60,513 nucleotides of DNA from Pseudofrankia coriaricola (GCF_001854805.1 NZ_MBLO01000253.1:6176-66688); one strand, 5' to 3'; counted from the first letter of the stretch, positions 41,120 through 50,675 are shown. Translations and numbers: made by a program. The notes: generated from the letters alone by a model not told the origin.

Positions 41120-42343
41120 CTAGCCGGGCAGTGCCTGAGCGAGATCGGCAATCAGATCCGCGGGCTCCTCCAGGCCGATGGACAGCCGCAGAAGGCCGAG
41201 GTCGACACCGGCCGCCGCGATCTCCTCAACGGTCTGGTGGGAGAACACCAGCGTCGCCGGGTGCGTGATCAGGCTCTCGACGCCCCCGAGGCTGACCGCG
41301 TTGACGAACAGCCCGACCCCGCGCAGCACGTTCTGGGCCGCGTCGAACCCACCCCGCACGACGAAGCTGAGCATTCCGCCGAACCCGGTCATCTGCCGGC
41401 GAGTGAGCTCGTGCTGCGGGTGATCAGCCAACCCCGGGTAGTACACCGCCTCGACGGCGGGATGGCCGGCGAGGAACTCGGCGACGGCCTGCGCGGACGA
41501 GTTCTGCCGCGCCAGCCGCAGCGGGAAGGTACGCAGGCCGCGGGCCAGCAGCCAGGCCTCGAAGGGATGGCAGACCGGGCCGAAGACCCGGGCGGTCTGC
41601 CAGGCCGCCTCCATCAGGTCGGCGCGCCCGGTGACCACGCCCGCGGTGACGTCGCTGTGCCCTCCGAGGTACTTCGTCGCCGACTGGACGACGAGGTCGG
41701 CCCCGAGCTCGATCGGGCGGGTGTTGAAGGGCGACGCGAACGTGTTGTCCGTGATCATCAATGCGCCGTGGGCGTGGGCCGCATGGGCCGCGGCGGCGAG
41801 ATCGGTGAGGACGAGGCTCGGATTGCTCGGCGTCTCGGTGTAGACGACCTTGGTCCGGTCGGTGACCGCGGCCGTGAGCGCCGCCGTGTCCGACTGCTCG
41901 ACCAGGGTCACCTCGATGCCGAAGCGCGGCAGCACATCCGTCAACAGGGTGAGCGACCCGGTGTAGTGCTGGGTCTGGGCGACGACGTGGTCGCCCTGGG
42001 AGACGTTCGACAGCAGCGCGGCGCTGACCGCCGCCATCCCGCTGCCGACGAGGAGCGCGGCCTCGGCGCCGTCGAGCGCCCGCAGCATCTCCTCGCAGAC
42101 CCGGGCGTTGGGCGAGCCGTAACGGGTGTAGAACCGCGCGGGGCTGACGGCGCTCGCGGCCTCGGCGGCCCGCTCGTCCGCCGGCAGACGGTAGGTGCTG
42201 GTCTGGAAGATCGGCGGGTTGAGCGGCTCGCCGACCGGGTCGTCGTGCCAGTCCGGGTGGATCAGCCGGGTGATGTCCGCCCAGTTCCTGGCCGCGGCCG
42301 GTTCGGGGCTCCGCTGTTGGGGGTTCCGCTGTTCGCCGGTCAT
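41120..42343 (-). CDS. PLP-dependent trans-sulfuration family enzyme (cystathionine lyase/synthase type)
   Basis: 407 residues from ATG 42343; the frame stays open upstream but only with low-complexity sequence. ADITRLIHPDWHDDPVGEPLNPPIFQTSTYRLP, YTRYGSPNARVCEEMLRALDGAEAALLVGSGMAA, ITDNTFASPFNTRPIELGADLVVQSATKYLGGHSDVTAG (Schiff-base Lys in SATKYLGGH) and SLGGVESLITHPA are all family landmarks. It may be cystathionine gamma-lyase, gamma-synthase or methionine gamma-lyase; sequence by eye does not settle it. Single gene. Confidence 0.9.
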   Translation of the reverse strand: MTGEQRNPQQRSPEPAAARNWADITRLIHPDWHDDPVGEPLNPPIFQTSTYRLPADERAAEAASAVSPARFYTRYGSPNARVCEEMLRALDGAEAALLVGSGMAAVSAALLSNVSQGDHVVAQTQHYTGSLTLLTDVLPRFGIEVTLVEQSDTAALTAAVTDRTKVVYTETPSNPSLVLTDLAAAAHAAHAHGALMITDNTFASPFNTRPIELGADLVVQSATKYLGGHSDVTAGVVTGRADLMEAAWQTARVFGPVCHPFEAWLLARGLRTFPLRLARQNSSAQAVAEFLAGHPAVEAVYYPGLADHPQHELTRRQMTGFGGMLSFVVRGGFDAAQNVLRGVGLFVNAVSLGGVESLITHPATLVFSHQTVEEIAAAGVDLGLLRLSIGLEEPADLIADLAQALPG

Positions 42344-42494
42344 GGCCACAGCCTGCCCGGCCCCTCGACCAGGCCGCGACCCGATTTCGGCGTCATCCCG
42401 CCCAGGGCGCCAGAACTCGCCGCTTTCCGCCCCCACCCGAAGCCGGCGTCGGGCCAGAGCCCAACAAGACCGCGACGGGGAGGCGGCGGAGAAG

Positions 42495-44138
42495 CTACCC
42501 CTTCAGCCAGTGGCGGTGGCGGCTGTCCGAGAGGGATGGCCAGGCGTCGAAGAAGTCGCGCTCGGCGACGCGCGCCCGCAGCTCCTCCAGGCCGAGCAGC
42601 AGACCGTAGGTGAACGCCGTCGGGTCGCCGGCTTCCTGTGCCTCGATCCCCCAGGACCGCAGCAGCCCGGCGGCCACCGTGGCGTCCTGGTGGGTGCCGA
42701 GCAGTTCCTGCGCCTCCTCGGAGATCCTGGCCAGCGTCCTGGCATCCGGGCCGAAGACGGGCGTGAGCGCCTCACCGGCGTAGCGCAGCCGCTTGGCCTG
42801 CTTGCGTGCGGAGTGCAGCAGCACATCGCGGTCATGGCCGGCCGGGGTCGCCGCGGCCTTCGCGATCTTGCGGACAAGCTTGCGGTCGGCGGAGCGGACC
42901 AGCTCGCGCAGCTCGGTCGCCGCCGGGCGCCGTGCTCGCCCGGTCAGCGGCGCGCGCACCAGCTCGCCGAGGTCGACCAGCAGGACGAGGTAGCGCTCGT
43001 CGCGCAGCGCGGCGAGCGCCTCGGCCCTGCCCTGTGACATGCCGGCCTTGAGATGCCGGGCGAGGCTCTCCTCGACCGGTCCGCGGACGAGGTCGGGCGG
43101 CAGCGCCGCGAGCCGGCCGTCGAAGTACTCGAGCTGCACCTCGCTGTCGCGTGCGCCTGACAGCGCCCGCGCGAGGTCGCCGAGCTCGCGGTCGAGATGG
43201 GCGACCAGGTCGGCAGGGAACAGCGGCGCGAACGTGCGCAGCGTGCTGCGCATCCGGCGAGTGGCCACCCGCATCTTGTGCACCGCGTCCGGCTCGTCCA
43301 TCCGCACCCGCGGGTCGGCCGCGAGCAGCGCCTCCACCTGCGCGGACAGGTAGACGCGCAGCACCTCGCCGGCGGCGAGGCCGGCTCGCCGGCGGCGGCC
43401 GGCCGGTATCGCCGGCGACGGGCTCGGGGCCGGCTCGGGCGGCGCGGTGTTGGCCAGACTGAGCAGGTGGGCGAGCTTGGAGCCGTGCGGCGCGTCGGTC
43501 GCGCCAGCCGCGCGCAGGACCGCCTCCACGTCGTCGAGCAGCCGCGCCCCGGCGGCGCCCCCGAGGGGCGCATCGGCGTCGGCGGCCGTGCCCGTCCCGG
43601 TGGCGGCCCCGTTGAGCAGCTCGACCTCGATCTCGCGCCACTGTGTCAGGACCGCCCGCTCGCCCAGAGTCTGGGCACGGACGCGGTCGTCGACGACCTC
43701 CGCCAACGGCTCGCCGGCCGCGTCCAGCAGCCGGGTGGCACCGCGGGTGGTGACCAGCCGGGCGACCGGGCTGACCCGCGCGCCGCGCAGCTGCAGGAAC
43801 ACGATGTCGAGCAGGTCGGCCGGCGGCACGCAGTGCGCCACGCCCCGCTCGTCCGGCTCACTGGCCGACAGCGGACGGTGGATCTCCTCGCGCGCGCCGC
43901 CGCCGGCCGGCAGCTTCAGGTGCCAGCCGTCGTCGGAGCCCCCGACCCGGCGGCGCAACGTCACCTTGGCCCGGGCGAGCCGCAGGTCCTCCGAGTCGTA
44001 GTAGACGGCCTCCTGCGTGAACGTCTCCGGCTTCGTCACCGCCGCCACGCCGACGCCGCGGCCCGCCGTATCCAGTGAGGGCAGCACGAAGTCCACCCCT
44101 ACGGCGAACTTCCGCTCGATCTCCAGCTGACCGCCCAC
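42495..44138 (-). CDS. CYTH-CHAD domain protein (polyphosphate-associated)
   Basis: 547 residues from GTG 44138 with AAAGGGGA upstream. The N-terminal CYTH domain (about 1-205) begins with the hallmark EIERKF and continues with YYDSEDLRLARAKVTLRRRVGG and WHLKLP. The C-terminal CHAD domain (about 250-540) has VHKMRVATRRMRSTLRTFAPLF, LARALSGARDSEV and LLHSARKQAKRLRYAGEAL, with many conserved His and basic residues that bind polyphosphate. CYTH enzymes hydrolyse triphosphates. A role at polyphosphate granules is probable. Confidence 0.93.
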   Translation of the reverse strand: MGGQLEIERKFAVGVDFVLPSLDTAGRGVGVAAVTKPETFTQEAVYYDSEDLRLARAKVTLRRRVGGSDDGWHLKLPAGGGAREEIHRPLSASEPDERGVAHCVPPADLLDIVFLQLRGARVSPVARLVTTRGATRLLDAAGEPLAEVVDDRVRAQTLGERAVLTQWREIEVELLNGAATGTGTAADADAPLGGAAGARLLDDVEAVLRAAGATDAPHGSKLAHLLSLANTAPPEPAPSPSPAIPAGRRRRAGLAAGEVLRVYLSAQVEALLAADPRVRMDEPDAVHKMRVATRRMRSTLRTFAPLFPADLVAHLDRELGDLARALSGARDSEVQLEYFDGRLAALPPDLVRGPVEESLARHLKAGMSQGRAEALAALRDERYLVLLVDLGELVRAPLTGRARRPAATELRELVRSADRKLVRKIAKAAATPAGHDRDVLLHSARKQAKRLRYAGEALTPVFGPDARTLARISEEAQELLGTHQDATVAAGLLRSWGIEAQEAGDPTAFTYGLLLGLEELRARVAERDFFDAWPSLSDSRHRHWLKG

Positions 44139-44355
44139 GCCGTCCCCTTTCGGAGCGCCCGCTCGGGTCGCTCGTATGCCCTGCGCCCTCGGCCACATGG
44201 GCGGATGAGCGGGGGTCCAGGGGTCGTCGTCACACGGGCGGCGCCATGACTCCGCCGAGCGGACTCCGCCGAGCACGCGTCCGCGGCCGGCGGCCGCCTG
44301 GCCACCCGGCCACACGTGTAGCAACAACCCCGGTTTGCCGTTTGTTCTCCTATTG

Positions 44356-45339
44356 TTATCCAGGAGTTGGCAGCCAGGAGACGGATCCAGCCAACAACAC
44401 ATATCCGACGAACGCCACCGAATCGATCAGCGTGTGTGCCACGACCAGCGGCACCACCCGGCCGCGTCGTTGGAAGATCCGGCCGAACAGCACACCCATC
44501 GCGACGTTGCCGAGGAAGCCACCGAGGCCCTGGTAAAGGTGGTAGGAGCCGCGCAGCAGGGCACTCGCGGCGAGCGCCCGCCGGTCACCCCAGCCGAGCT
44601 CACGGAGCCGGACCAGCAGGTATCCGGCGACGACGACCTCCTCGGTCACCGCGTTCTGCAACGCGGAGCCGAGCAGCACCGGGATCCGCCACCACACGTC
44701 CGGCAGCCCGGAGGGTGCGACGGTCAGGTTCGCCCCGCTGTGCCAGGCCAGGAGGTAGAAGCCCAGCCCGGTGCCGCCGACGGCGGCGGCGAGGGCCGCG
44801 CCGAACGCGAGGTCGCGCCCCGGGCGGCGGCGGTCCAGTCCGATCGCCCGGGCGCCGCCGCCATGGCGGCCGAGCAGATGTACGGCCAGGAACGCCGGGA
44901 CGATGGCATTGAGCAGCCCGGCGAGCTGGAGCGCCAGGTCCAGCCACGGCCGGCCCGGCGCCGCGGACCCGTTGAGCAGCGCCACCTGGCCGCGGACCGG
45001 ACCGCTCGTCACCGCCCCGATGTAGCGGATGAAGGCGAACAGCCCCGACATCCCGAGCGACACCCCGAGCAGCAGCCAGATCTCGACCACCAGCCCGCGC
45101 CGGCCGAGGGCCTCCTCGCCATCGGTTCCGGCCGCCGGGGTCACCGGCACCGTGGGGGCCGCCGGGGCCGGCCGCGTGTCCGACGTGGCGGTGGTGCTGA
45201 TGGGCGGAACGGCGGGAACGGGCATCCCCGAGACGGGGCCGACGCTCCCGGTGTTCTCGGCGTCGGCGCCGGGCTGTGAGCCGGGGACTGGCTCCGGTCC
45301 GGTGCCGACGCTCGCCCGAGGACGTATCCCTGGCCGCAT
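44356..45339 (-). CDS. CPBP family intramembrane metalloprotease
   Basis: 327 residues from ATG 45339. A Pro/Ala-rich cytoplasmic tail of about 85 residues is followed by about eight membrane helices. CPBP motifs are present: EEVVVAGYLLVRL (motif 1, double Glu), SALLRGSYHLYQG (motif 2, His) and VVAHTLIDSVAF (motif 3, His/Asp). Related to Rce1-type proteases and bacteriocin self-immunity proteins. No partner gene is adjacent. The N-terminal tail is longer than usual. Confidence 0.88.
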   Translation of the reverse strand: MRPGIRPRASVGTGPEPVPGSQPGADAENTGSVGPVSGMPVPAVPPISTTATSDTRPAPAAPTVPVTPAAGTDGEEALGRRGLVVEIWLLLGVSLGMSGLFAFIRYIGAVTSGPVRGQVALLNGSAAPGRPWLDLALQLAGLLNAIVPAFLAVHLLGRHGGGARAIGLDRRRPGRDLAFGAALAAAVGGTGLGFYLLAWHSGANLTVAPSGLPDVWWRIPVLLGSALQNAVTEEVVVAGYLLVRLRELGWGDRRALAASALLRGSYHLYQGLGGFLGNVAMGVLFGRIFQRRGRVVPLVVAHTLIDSVAFVGYVLLAGSVSWLPTPG

Positions 45340-45603
45340 TCCGGGACCGTAGCCCACCCGCCTGAGGCCGTCCCGCGGCGGACGCTCCGCGCCCGCCGCC
45401 GGGCGCGGCCTGTCGGGCGCTGAGCGCCCTCCCCACGCGGTTCCGGGCCCTGGCATATGGCAGTGGTAAGGCTTGGTCCGGGCTGGCGAGGTGGCTGGGT
45501 TGGTACTGCGCTGATGCGCCGTCACTTGCCGTGGCTGGGTTGCGTGCATTGCTCGCCGGAACGAGGTCACGCCCGCGCCGGCTTCCCGGTTAGTCGGCGC
45601 ACG

Positions 45604-45631
45604 ACCTTCTACACGGCGTAAAATTCGGATC
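45604..45631 (+). promoter_or_regulatory. Promoter with -10 TAAAAT directly before blaI, possibly leaderless
   Basis: TAAAAT at 45619-45624 places the transcription start at about 45631, one base before the ATG. No ribosome site precedes the ATG. The overlapping CTACAC...GTAAAA is a loose dyad of the kind BlaI-type repressors bind, suggesting autorepression. Confidence 0.45.
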
Positions 45632-46147
45632 ATGGCGCGCCTGGGAGACCTAGAACGCTCGGTCATGGATGTGTTGTGGGACTCCGAAGGCTGGCTGACA
45701 GCGCGGGAGGTCGCGGCGCGGCTGCAGCACGAGCGGGACCTCGCGTACACGACCGTCCTCACGGTCCTCGAGCGGCTCGAGAAGAAGGGCTTCGTGCGGC
45801 GCCAGCGGGCCGCCCGCGCGCACCGCTACCGGGCGTCCGACGCCCGCGAGGCGGTCGTCGCCGAGGCGATGCTCGAGGCGCTCGGCAACGCCGACGACCG
45901 TGGCTCCGCGCTGGTCCGCTTCGTCGGCGCGGTGTCGGCCGAGGAGGCGGAGATCCTGCGCCGCGCGCTCGCGCTGCCGGCCGAGACCGACGTGCTCACG
46001 CCGACCGGCCCCGGCGACGAGTCATACCTCGACGTCGCCACGCTCGGTGATAGCGCCACCGGCATCATCACCGACACCCGCACAGACGAACTCGATTCGT
46101 CATCGTCGCCCGATAAGGCGGGCGGCGGTAACCTTGCGTCGACATGA
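45632..46147 (+). CDS. BlaI/MecI-family transcriptional repressor
   Basis: 171 residues from ATG 45632. The winged helix MARLGDLERSVMDVLWDSEGWLTAREVAARLQHERDLAYTTVLTVLERLEKKGFVRRQRAARAHRYRA and the dimerisation part (LEALGNADDRGSALVRFVGAVSAEEAEILRRAL) are complete. A 55-residue acidic tail is extra. It overlaps the M56 gene by ATGA; in such pairs the membrane peptidase relieves repression. The inducing signal is unknown here, since no beta-lactamase gene is nearby. Confidence 0.93.
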   Translation: MARLGDLERSVMDVLWDSEGWLTAREVAARLQHERDLAYTTVLTVLERLEKKGFVRRQRAARAHRYRASDAREAVVAEAMLEALGNADDRGSALVRFVGAVSAEEAEILRRALALPAETDVLTPTGPGDESYLDVATLGDSATGIITDTRTDELDSSSSPDKAGGGNLAST

Positions 46148-47394
46148 CGACGGCGGCCGCTCTCGCGCTGTTCGCCGTGGCGCTGGCCTGGCCGGTGCCG
46201 CGGCTGCTCGCGGGTGCCCGCTGGACGCACGGCTGCCCCAGAGCGGCGATCGTGCTGTGGCAGGCCGTGGGGCTCGCCGGCGGGGTGTCTGCGCTGCTGG
46301 CGGCCGCCGCCTTCACCGTGGCGCCGCTGTCCGGCTCGACGCCCCGGGCGATCGCCAACCACGCACGTAACATCGCGGCCGGCCGGCCGCTGTCCGGGCT
46401 CGACTGGCTCAGCATCGTCGGCCTGATGGCCGTCGCGGCGCTGGCTGGCCGCCTGTTCGGCGTACTCGCCTCGTCCACCCACGCCACCCTGCGCCATCGC
46501 CATCGCCACCGCCACCTCGTCGACCTCACCGGCCGGGAGCACCCCCAGACGTCCTGCCGAGCGCGATCGCACGGCCACGTCGGCGCCCCGGCCCAGGCCC
46601 GCGCCGGCCGTTCCCGCAGGATCCACGACTGGACTCCGCTCGCCGTGGTCCGCCCGCAGCCATCCCGCCCTGAGCCGGGCCGCGCGGGCGTTGACAAGCA
46701 GGCTCAGTGCGAGCTCTGCGGTCGCGTGGGGCTGCGCATCCTCGACCACCCGGTGGCGGTCGCCTACTGCGTCCCCGGCGTCCGGCACGCCCGGGTGGTG
46801 GTGTCCCGCGGCCTGCTCACCACCCTGGCGCCGCGCGAGCTGCAGGCCGTGCTCGCCCACGAGGACGCGCACGTCGCCGGGCGCCACGACCTGGTCATCC
46901 AGCCGTTCATCGCCTGGCAGCAGACCTTCCCCTTCCTGCGTCCGGCCTGGGAGGCGACGGCGGCGGTCTCGCTGCTCGTCGAGATGCTCGCCGACGACGC
47001 CGCCGCCCGCCGCACGAGCGGGAAGGTGCTCGCCAGAGCGCTCGCCCAGCTCGGCGTGACCCGTTCCCTCGTTCCCGCCGGCACCCTCGGGATCACCGGG
47101 GACCTCACCCCCGGCGGTTTCGCCGGGGTCCCCAGCCGGCGCGGCGCCGCGCGTCAGGCCGGCTCCGGCACGGCCGTTGCCGCCGCGGCGACCGCCACAC
47201 CCGCGGCGCAGCGCTCCCCCGACGCCGCGACGCTCGCGGGCGCCGGGAGCGTCCACCCGCCGTCGCGGTCACCGGTGATCGCGCGCATCGTCCGGCTGCT
47301 GGAACCGCCGGCCGTCCCGTGGTGGCAGCCGGCCGCCGCCTACGCCGCGGCGACCGCCATCGTCGCGACGCCCATCCTGCTGCTCACGCTGTAA
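46144..47394 (+). CDS. M56-family membrane metallopeptidase (BlaR1-like without sensor domain)
   Basis: 416 residues. Membrane segments at both ends and in the middle (AAALALFAVALAWPVPRLL, AIVLWQAVGLAGGVSALLAAAAFTV, WLSIVGLMAVAALAGRLFGVL, and C-terminal WWQPAAAYAAATAIVATPILLL). The zinc motif HEDAH lies in LQAVLAHEDAHVAGRHDLV, followed by MLADDAAARR with the third ligand region. A His/Arg-rich insertion of about 75 residues (HATLRHRHRHRHL onward) precedes the catalytic domain. No penicillin-binding sensor follows, unlike BlaR1. Coupled with the BlaI-type repressor. Confidence 0.9.
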   Translation: MTTAAALALFAVALAWPVPRLLAGARWTHGCPRAAIVLWQAVGLAGGVSALLAAAAFTVAPLSGSTPRAIANHARNIAAGRPLSGLDWLSIVGLMAVAALAGRLFGVLASSTHATLRHRHRHRHLVDLTGREHPQTSCRARSHGHVGAPAQARAGRSRRIHDWTPLAVVRPQPSRPEPGRAGVDKQAQCELCGRVGLRILDHPVAVAYCVPGVRHARVVVSRGLLTTLAPRELQAVLAHEDAHVAGRHDLVIQPFIAWQQTFPFLRPAWEATAAVSLLVEMLADDAAARRTSGKVLARALAQLGVTRSLVPAGTLGITGDLTPGGFAGVPSRRGAARQAGSGTAVAAAATATPAAQRSPDAATLAGAGSVHPPSRSPVIARIVRLLEPPAVPWWQPAAAYAAATAIVATPILLLTL

Positions 47395-47816
47395 CGCCCC
47401 GTGCGGGCGCACGGCGCTCGAACACCGGCCAACTGCCACGGTGTCGGGCCGACGAAAGCGTTGTCTGCCACGCGGACGCAGCTGGGACGTCATCGGCTGG
47501 TACCTGGGTCTTAAGGAGTCGGAGGCGTCACGTTTCCTAGCCGCGGAGCCCCGGCGGGGGGACGATCCGACACGGTGACGGCTTGGTCGCAGCACCGCGA
47601 GCACGTCGCCGGTACTGGCCCTCGACGACCGCCGCGCGGACACCCCCCGGAACACCCGTCCCCTGCGCGCGCCAGCCAATGGCCCGCCGGCGGATATGGC
47701 CAAGGCCCACACGAGCACGGCGAAGCCCTGCTCGGCCGGAGGTCTGCCGGTCGAAACGGCCGAAGGCCACGCGAGCAAGGCGAAGCCTTGCCACGATGGG
47801 AGGCGGACGAAGAAGC
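47395..47816. other. Intergenic region with decayed 59-bp-type repeats
   Basis: About 420 bp with no supported gene. The right half is made of repeat remnants described at 47690-47805. Confidence 0.5.
47690..47805 (+). repeat. Decayed copies of the 59-bp repeat
   Basis: GGCCAAGGCCCACACGAGCA, CGGCGAAGCCCTGCTCGGCC and GGAGGTCTGCCGGTCGAAAC, then GGCCGAAGGCCACGCGAGCA and AGGCGAAGCCTTG, follow the order and spacing of the 59-bp unit (GCCAAAGGCCGCGCG, TGGCGAAGCC, GCGGCCGGAGGC) with many substitutions. Confidence 0.6.
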
Positions 47817-48602
47817 ATGACGACGACGGCGATCGGCCCGGGCTCGGTCGGACACGGCGCCGGCGACCACGGAGACGGTGGTGGCAGCAGCGGCGACCCG
47901 AAGGCGATCATCGTCGTCCACGACGTCAGCGGCGTGGCGGCCGCCGGTGAGCTCGGCACGATCGCGGACAGGATGACGCAGCACGGCATCCGGTTCGGCG
48001 TGATCACCTCCGGCGAGCAGCCGTTTCCCGACCCCGCGGCGCTTGACCTCATCGTCGTCATGGGCTCCGACAAGTCCGCCTACGACGACACGATCCCGTG
48101 GCTGCCCGCCGAGCTGACCTACCTGCGCGCGGCGATTCGGGCCGGCACCCCGATCCTCGGCATCTGCTTCGGTGGGCAGATCCTCGCCCGTGCGCTCGGC
48201 GGTGTCGTACGCCCGGCCGAGCGGCACGAACTGGGCTGGCTACCGGTCACCACCGCTGACCAGACCGCGATCCCGACCGGCCCCTGGATGGAGTCGCACT
48301 GGGACACGTTCACTGTGCCACCGGGCGCGCGGCGACTCGCCTGGACGCCGGCCGCCGAGCAGGCGTTCCGGTTCGGCCCGCACCTCGGGGTGCAGTTCCA
48401 CCCCGAGATCACCCCGACGGTGTTCGAGACCTGGGCGGCCATCTGGCAGGCCAACGGACGTGATCGGGAGCTCGCCGCGATGGGCGTCGACATCGCCGCA
48501 CTGCGCGAGGAGATCGCGCGCCGATCCGATGCCTCCCGCACCTCCTCCTACACCCTCTTCGACGACTTCTGGGCCCGCGCCCGCGCCTTCAGCCGCGCCT
48601 GA
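47817..48602 (+). CDS. Class I glutamine amidotransferase (GMP synthase-like domain, stand-alone)
   Basis: 261 residues from ATG 47817. AIIVVHDVSGVAAAGELGTIADRMTQHGIRFGVI, LIVVMGSDKSAYDDTIPWLPAELTYLRAAI, nucleophile Cys in LGICFGGQILARALGG (about 118) and the catalytic His in LGVQFHPEITP are intact. Such stand-alone proteins (YfeJ/Pcp group) often hydrolyse gamma-glutamyl compounds; the acceptor is unknown. The 59-bp repeat array follows directly, in the same relative orientation as behind gatD. Confidence 0.9.
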   Translation: MTTTAIGPGSVGHGAGDHGDGGGSSGDPKAIIVVHDVSGVAAAGELGTIADRMTQHGIRFGVITSGEQPFPDPAALDLIVVMGSDKSAYDDTIPWLPAELTYLRAAIRAGTPILGICFGGQILARALGGVVRPAERHELGWLPVTTADQTAIPTGPWMESHWDTFTVPPGARRLAWTPAAEQAFRFGPHLGVQFHPEITPTVFETWAAIWQANGRDRELAAMGVDIAALREEIARRSDASRTSSYTLFDDFWARARAFSRA

Positions 48603-48626
48603 CGCGCGGCGACGCCGCCGCCCGGC

Positions 48627-48830
48627 CGAAGGCCGCGCGACCATGGCGAAGCCACGCGCGGCCGGAGGCACCCAACAGACACAGCCAAAGGCCGCGCGAC
48701 CATGGCGAAGCCACGCGCGGCCGGAGGCACCCAACAGACACAGCCAAAGGCCGCGCGACCATGGCGAAGCCACGCGCGGCCGGAGGCACCCACAGACACA
48801 GCCAAAGGCCGCGCCGCCATGGTGGAACCT
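48627..48830 (+). repeat. 59-bp tandem repeat array, three units plus a partial one
   Basis: Units 48632-48690 and 48691-48749 are identical; the third (48750-48807) lacks one base; a partial fourth ends at about 48830. It is the reverse complement of the 2245-2420 array with few changes. It lies between converging stops of the amidotransferase and the exporter. Confidence 0.92.
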
Positions 48831-48841
48831 CGCGCTGGCGA

Positions 48842-50353
48842 TTAGCGGCGGGTGGCGAGGGCGACGTCCGGTTCCTCGCGCCGCGGCTGGGTGGCGAACA
48901 GCGCGGCGGTACGGGCGGCGGTGCCGCGGGCCCAACGGCCAGTGGTCAGCAGGCCGAGGACGCCGATGGCGACGCCGCAGCCAACCATGATCCACCAGGC
49001 TGCCGCGCTGGTCGGGTCGATCGCGGCATGACCGTCCTGACCGGCGACGTGGCTGGCCGCGACGGAGCCGAAGATCGCGACACCCAGCGCCATGCCGACC
49101 TGCCGGCTGGTCGAGGCGACCGCCGCGGCGACGCCGGCCTGGGCGACGGGCATTCCGGACACCGCCGTGTTGGTGATCGGCGCGTTCACCATGCCGAAGC
49201 CCAGCCCGAACAGCGCATAGGCACAGACAAGCACCGCGAGGCTGGTGTGCGGGCCCATGAACGACAGCACCACGCCGCTGGCGGGCAGCGCCGTCCCCGC
49301 GATGATCAACGGCGGCCGCGGTCCGTAGCTGGCGACGAGACGGCCCGAGATCGGCGCGCACACCGCGGTCACCCCCGCCATCGGCAGGGTCAGCAGGCCA
49401 GCATGCAGCGCCGAGTAGCCACGCACGTTCTGCAGGTAGAGCGTGTTGAGGAACAGGAAGCCACCCATCGCCGCGAACGCGCAGACGGCGATGGCGGTGG
49501 CACCGGAGAACGGCGCGCTGCGGAAGAACCGCATGTCGAGCAGCGCCTCGTCGCGGCGCGTCTCGCAGACGATCAGCCCGACGAGCGCGCTGGCGGCGAT
49601 GACGAACAGGACAATCGTCTGCACCGACGTCCAGCCGGCGGCCGGCGCCTCGATGATCGCGTACGTGAGCGTGCCGAGAGTGACGGCGACGAGCAGTTGG
49701 CCCAGCGGGTCGAACCGGCGGGCTCGGGGCGCCTTCGACTCGGGCACGTACCGGGTGGTGAGCACCATCGCGGCGAGGCCGATCGGCACGTTGATCCAGA
49801 AGATCGCCCGCCAGCCGACCCCGTCGACGAGCAGTCCGCCGAGCACCGGGCCCAACGCCATGGACAGGCCGATCACGCCGCCCCACACGCCGATGGCGCG
49901 AGCCCGCTCCCGCCGGTCGGTGAAGGTGTTCGTGATGATCGCCATCGCCACCGGGTTGAGCATCGAGCCGCCGACCGCCTGGATCATCCGGAAGGCGATC
50001 AGCCAGCCGAGGCCGGGCGCGAGGCTGCACAGCAGCGACCCGGCAGAGAACAGCGCCAGCCCGGTCCGGAACACCCGCTTGCGACCGAGACGGTCGCCCA
50101 TCGAGCCGGAGAACAGCAGCAGGCTCGCGATCACGAGCCCGTAGGCGTCGATCGTCCACTGCAGGCCGGAGTCGGGGGCATGCAGGTCGTGCTTCAGCGA
50201 CGGCAGGCCGACGTTGAGGATCGTGGTGTCCATCCCGACGATGAACAGGCTCGAACAGCAGATCGCCAGTACCAGGTAGCGCCCGCTCCGGCTCAGCGGC
50301 TCACCCGCCGTCACTCCACCAGCCCCCGCCGCCGACGTGGGTGCCGTCGTCAT
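48842..50353 (-). CDS. MFS multidrug exporter, DHA2 (14-TM) family
   Basis: 503 residues from ATG 50353 (CGGAGAG upstream); 50383 is a possible longer start. MDTTILNVGLPSLKHDLH (motif D1), LLLFSGSMGDRLGRKRVFRTGL (motif A) and AMAIITNTFTDRRERARAIGVWGGVIGLSMALGPVLGGLLVDGVGWRAIFWINVPIGL (motif C) are textbook EmrB/QacA. Fourteen membrane helices can be counted. Proton-coupled export of drugs or natural products. No TetR or MarR gene is adjacent, but the upstream region is AT-rich and could hold an operator. Confidence 0.93.
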   Translation of the reverse strand: MTTAPTSAAGAGGVTAGEPLSRSGRYLVLAICCSSLFIVGMDTTILNVGLPSLKHDLHAPDSGLQWTIDAYGLVIASLLLFSGSMGDRLGRKRVFRTGLALFSAGSLLCSLAPGLGWLIAFRMIQAVGGSMLNPVAMAIITNTFTDRRERARAIGVWGGVIGLSMALGPVLGGLLVDGVGWRAIFWINVPIGLAAMVLTTRYVPESKAPRARRFDPLGQLLVAVTLGTLTYAIIEAPAAGWTSVQTIVLFVIAASALVGLIVCETRRDEALLDMRFFRSAPFSGATAIAVCAFAAMGGFLFLNTLYLQNVRGYSALHAGLLTLPMAGVTAVCAPISGRLVASYGPRPPLIIAGTALPASGVVLSFMGPHTSLAVLVCAYALFGLGFGMVNAPITNTAVSGMPVAQAGVAAAVASTSRQVGMALGVAIFGSVAASHVAGQDGHAAIDPTSAAAWWIMVGCGVAIGVLGLLTTGRWARGTAARTAALFATQPRREEPDVALATRR

Positions 50354-50675
50354 CGGCTCTCCGATCTTTGAGCTGGTCACCACCCGAGATCACCGAAATC
50401 GTTGTGGATGTCTAATAGTTAGCAGGATACAACTAATTCTCTCGCCAGCCGCCCTGCTCGTCTGTGACGTTTCCGCCGTCGGCGCCACCCGCGATCGCCA
50501 GGCCGGTCGTGCGGCAACCGGGCAACCGGGCAACCGGGCAACCGGGCCGAGGATCAGCGCCGTTCGGCGATGCCGGGCCCGAGCGGCGGTCTAACGGCCG
50601 ACACGAACGGACAAATGGTGCGCTGCCGATGCTTACCTGTGGGTAGCTGTCGAGGGAGAAGGGGTCACGGGACTG
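50354..50675. other. Divergent intergenic region before the exporter and the repeat protein
   Basis: Contains an AT-rich patch (50400-50450) with TAGTT/AACTA half-sites, probably the exporter promoter, and a four-fold 9-bp repeat (50513-50548). No gene supported. Confidence 0.5.
50513..50548. repeat. Microsatellite (GCAACCGGG)x4
   Basis: Four perfect 9-bp units in tandem, prone to slippage. Confidence 0.9.

Noticed and set aside
42344-42494. SAM-type riboswitch before the trans-sulfuration gene
   Set aside because: Only 150 bp of GC-rich sequence separates it from its upstream neighbour, and no recognisable riboswitch core was seen on the minus strand.
48240-50371. Very long open frames on both strands over the DHA2 exporter and repeat array
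   Set aside because: They run through the 59-bp repeats and the exporter in other frames; only the 48842-50353 frame encodes the membrane protein motifs.
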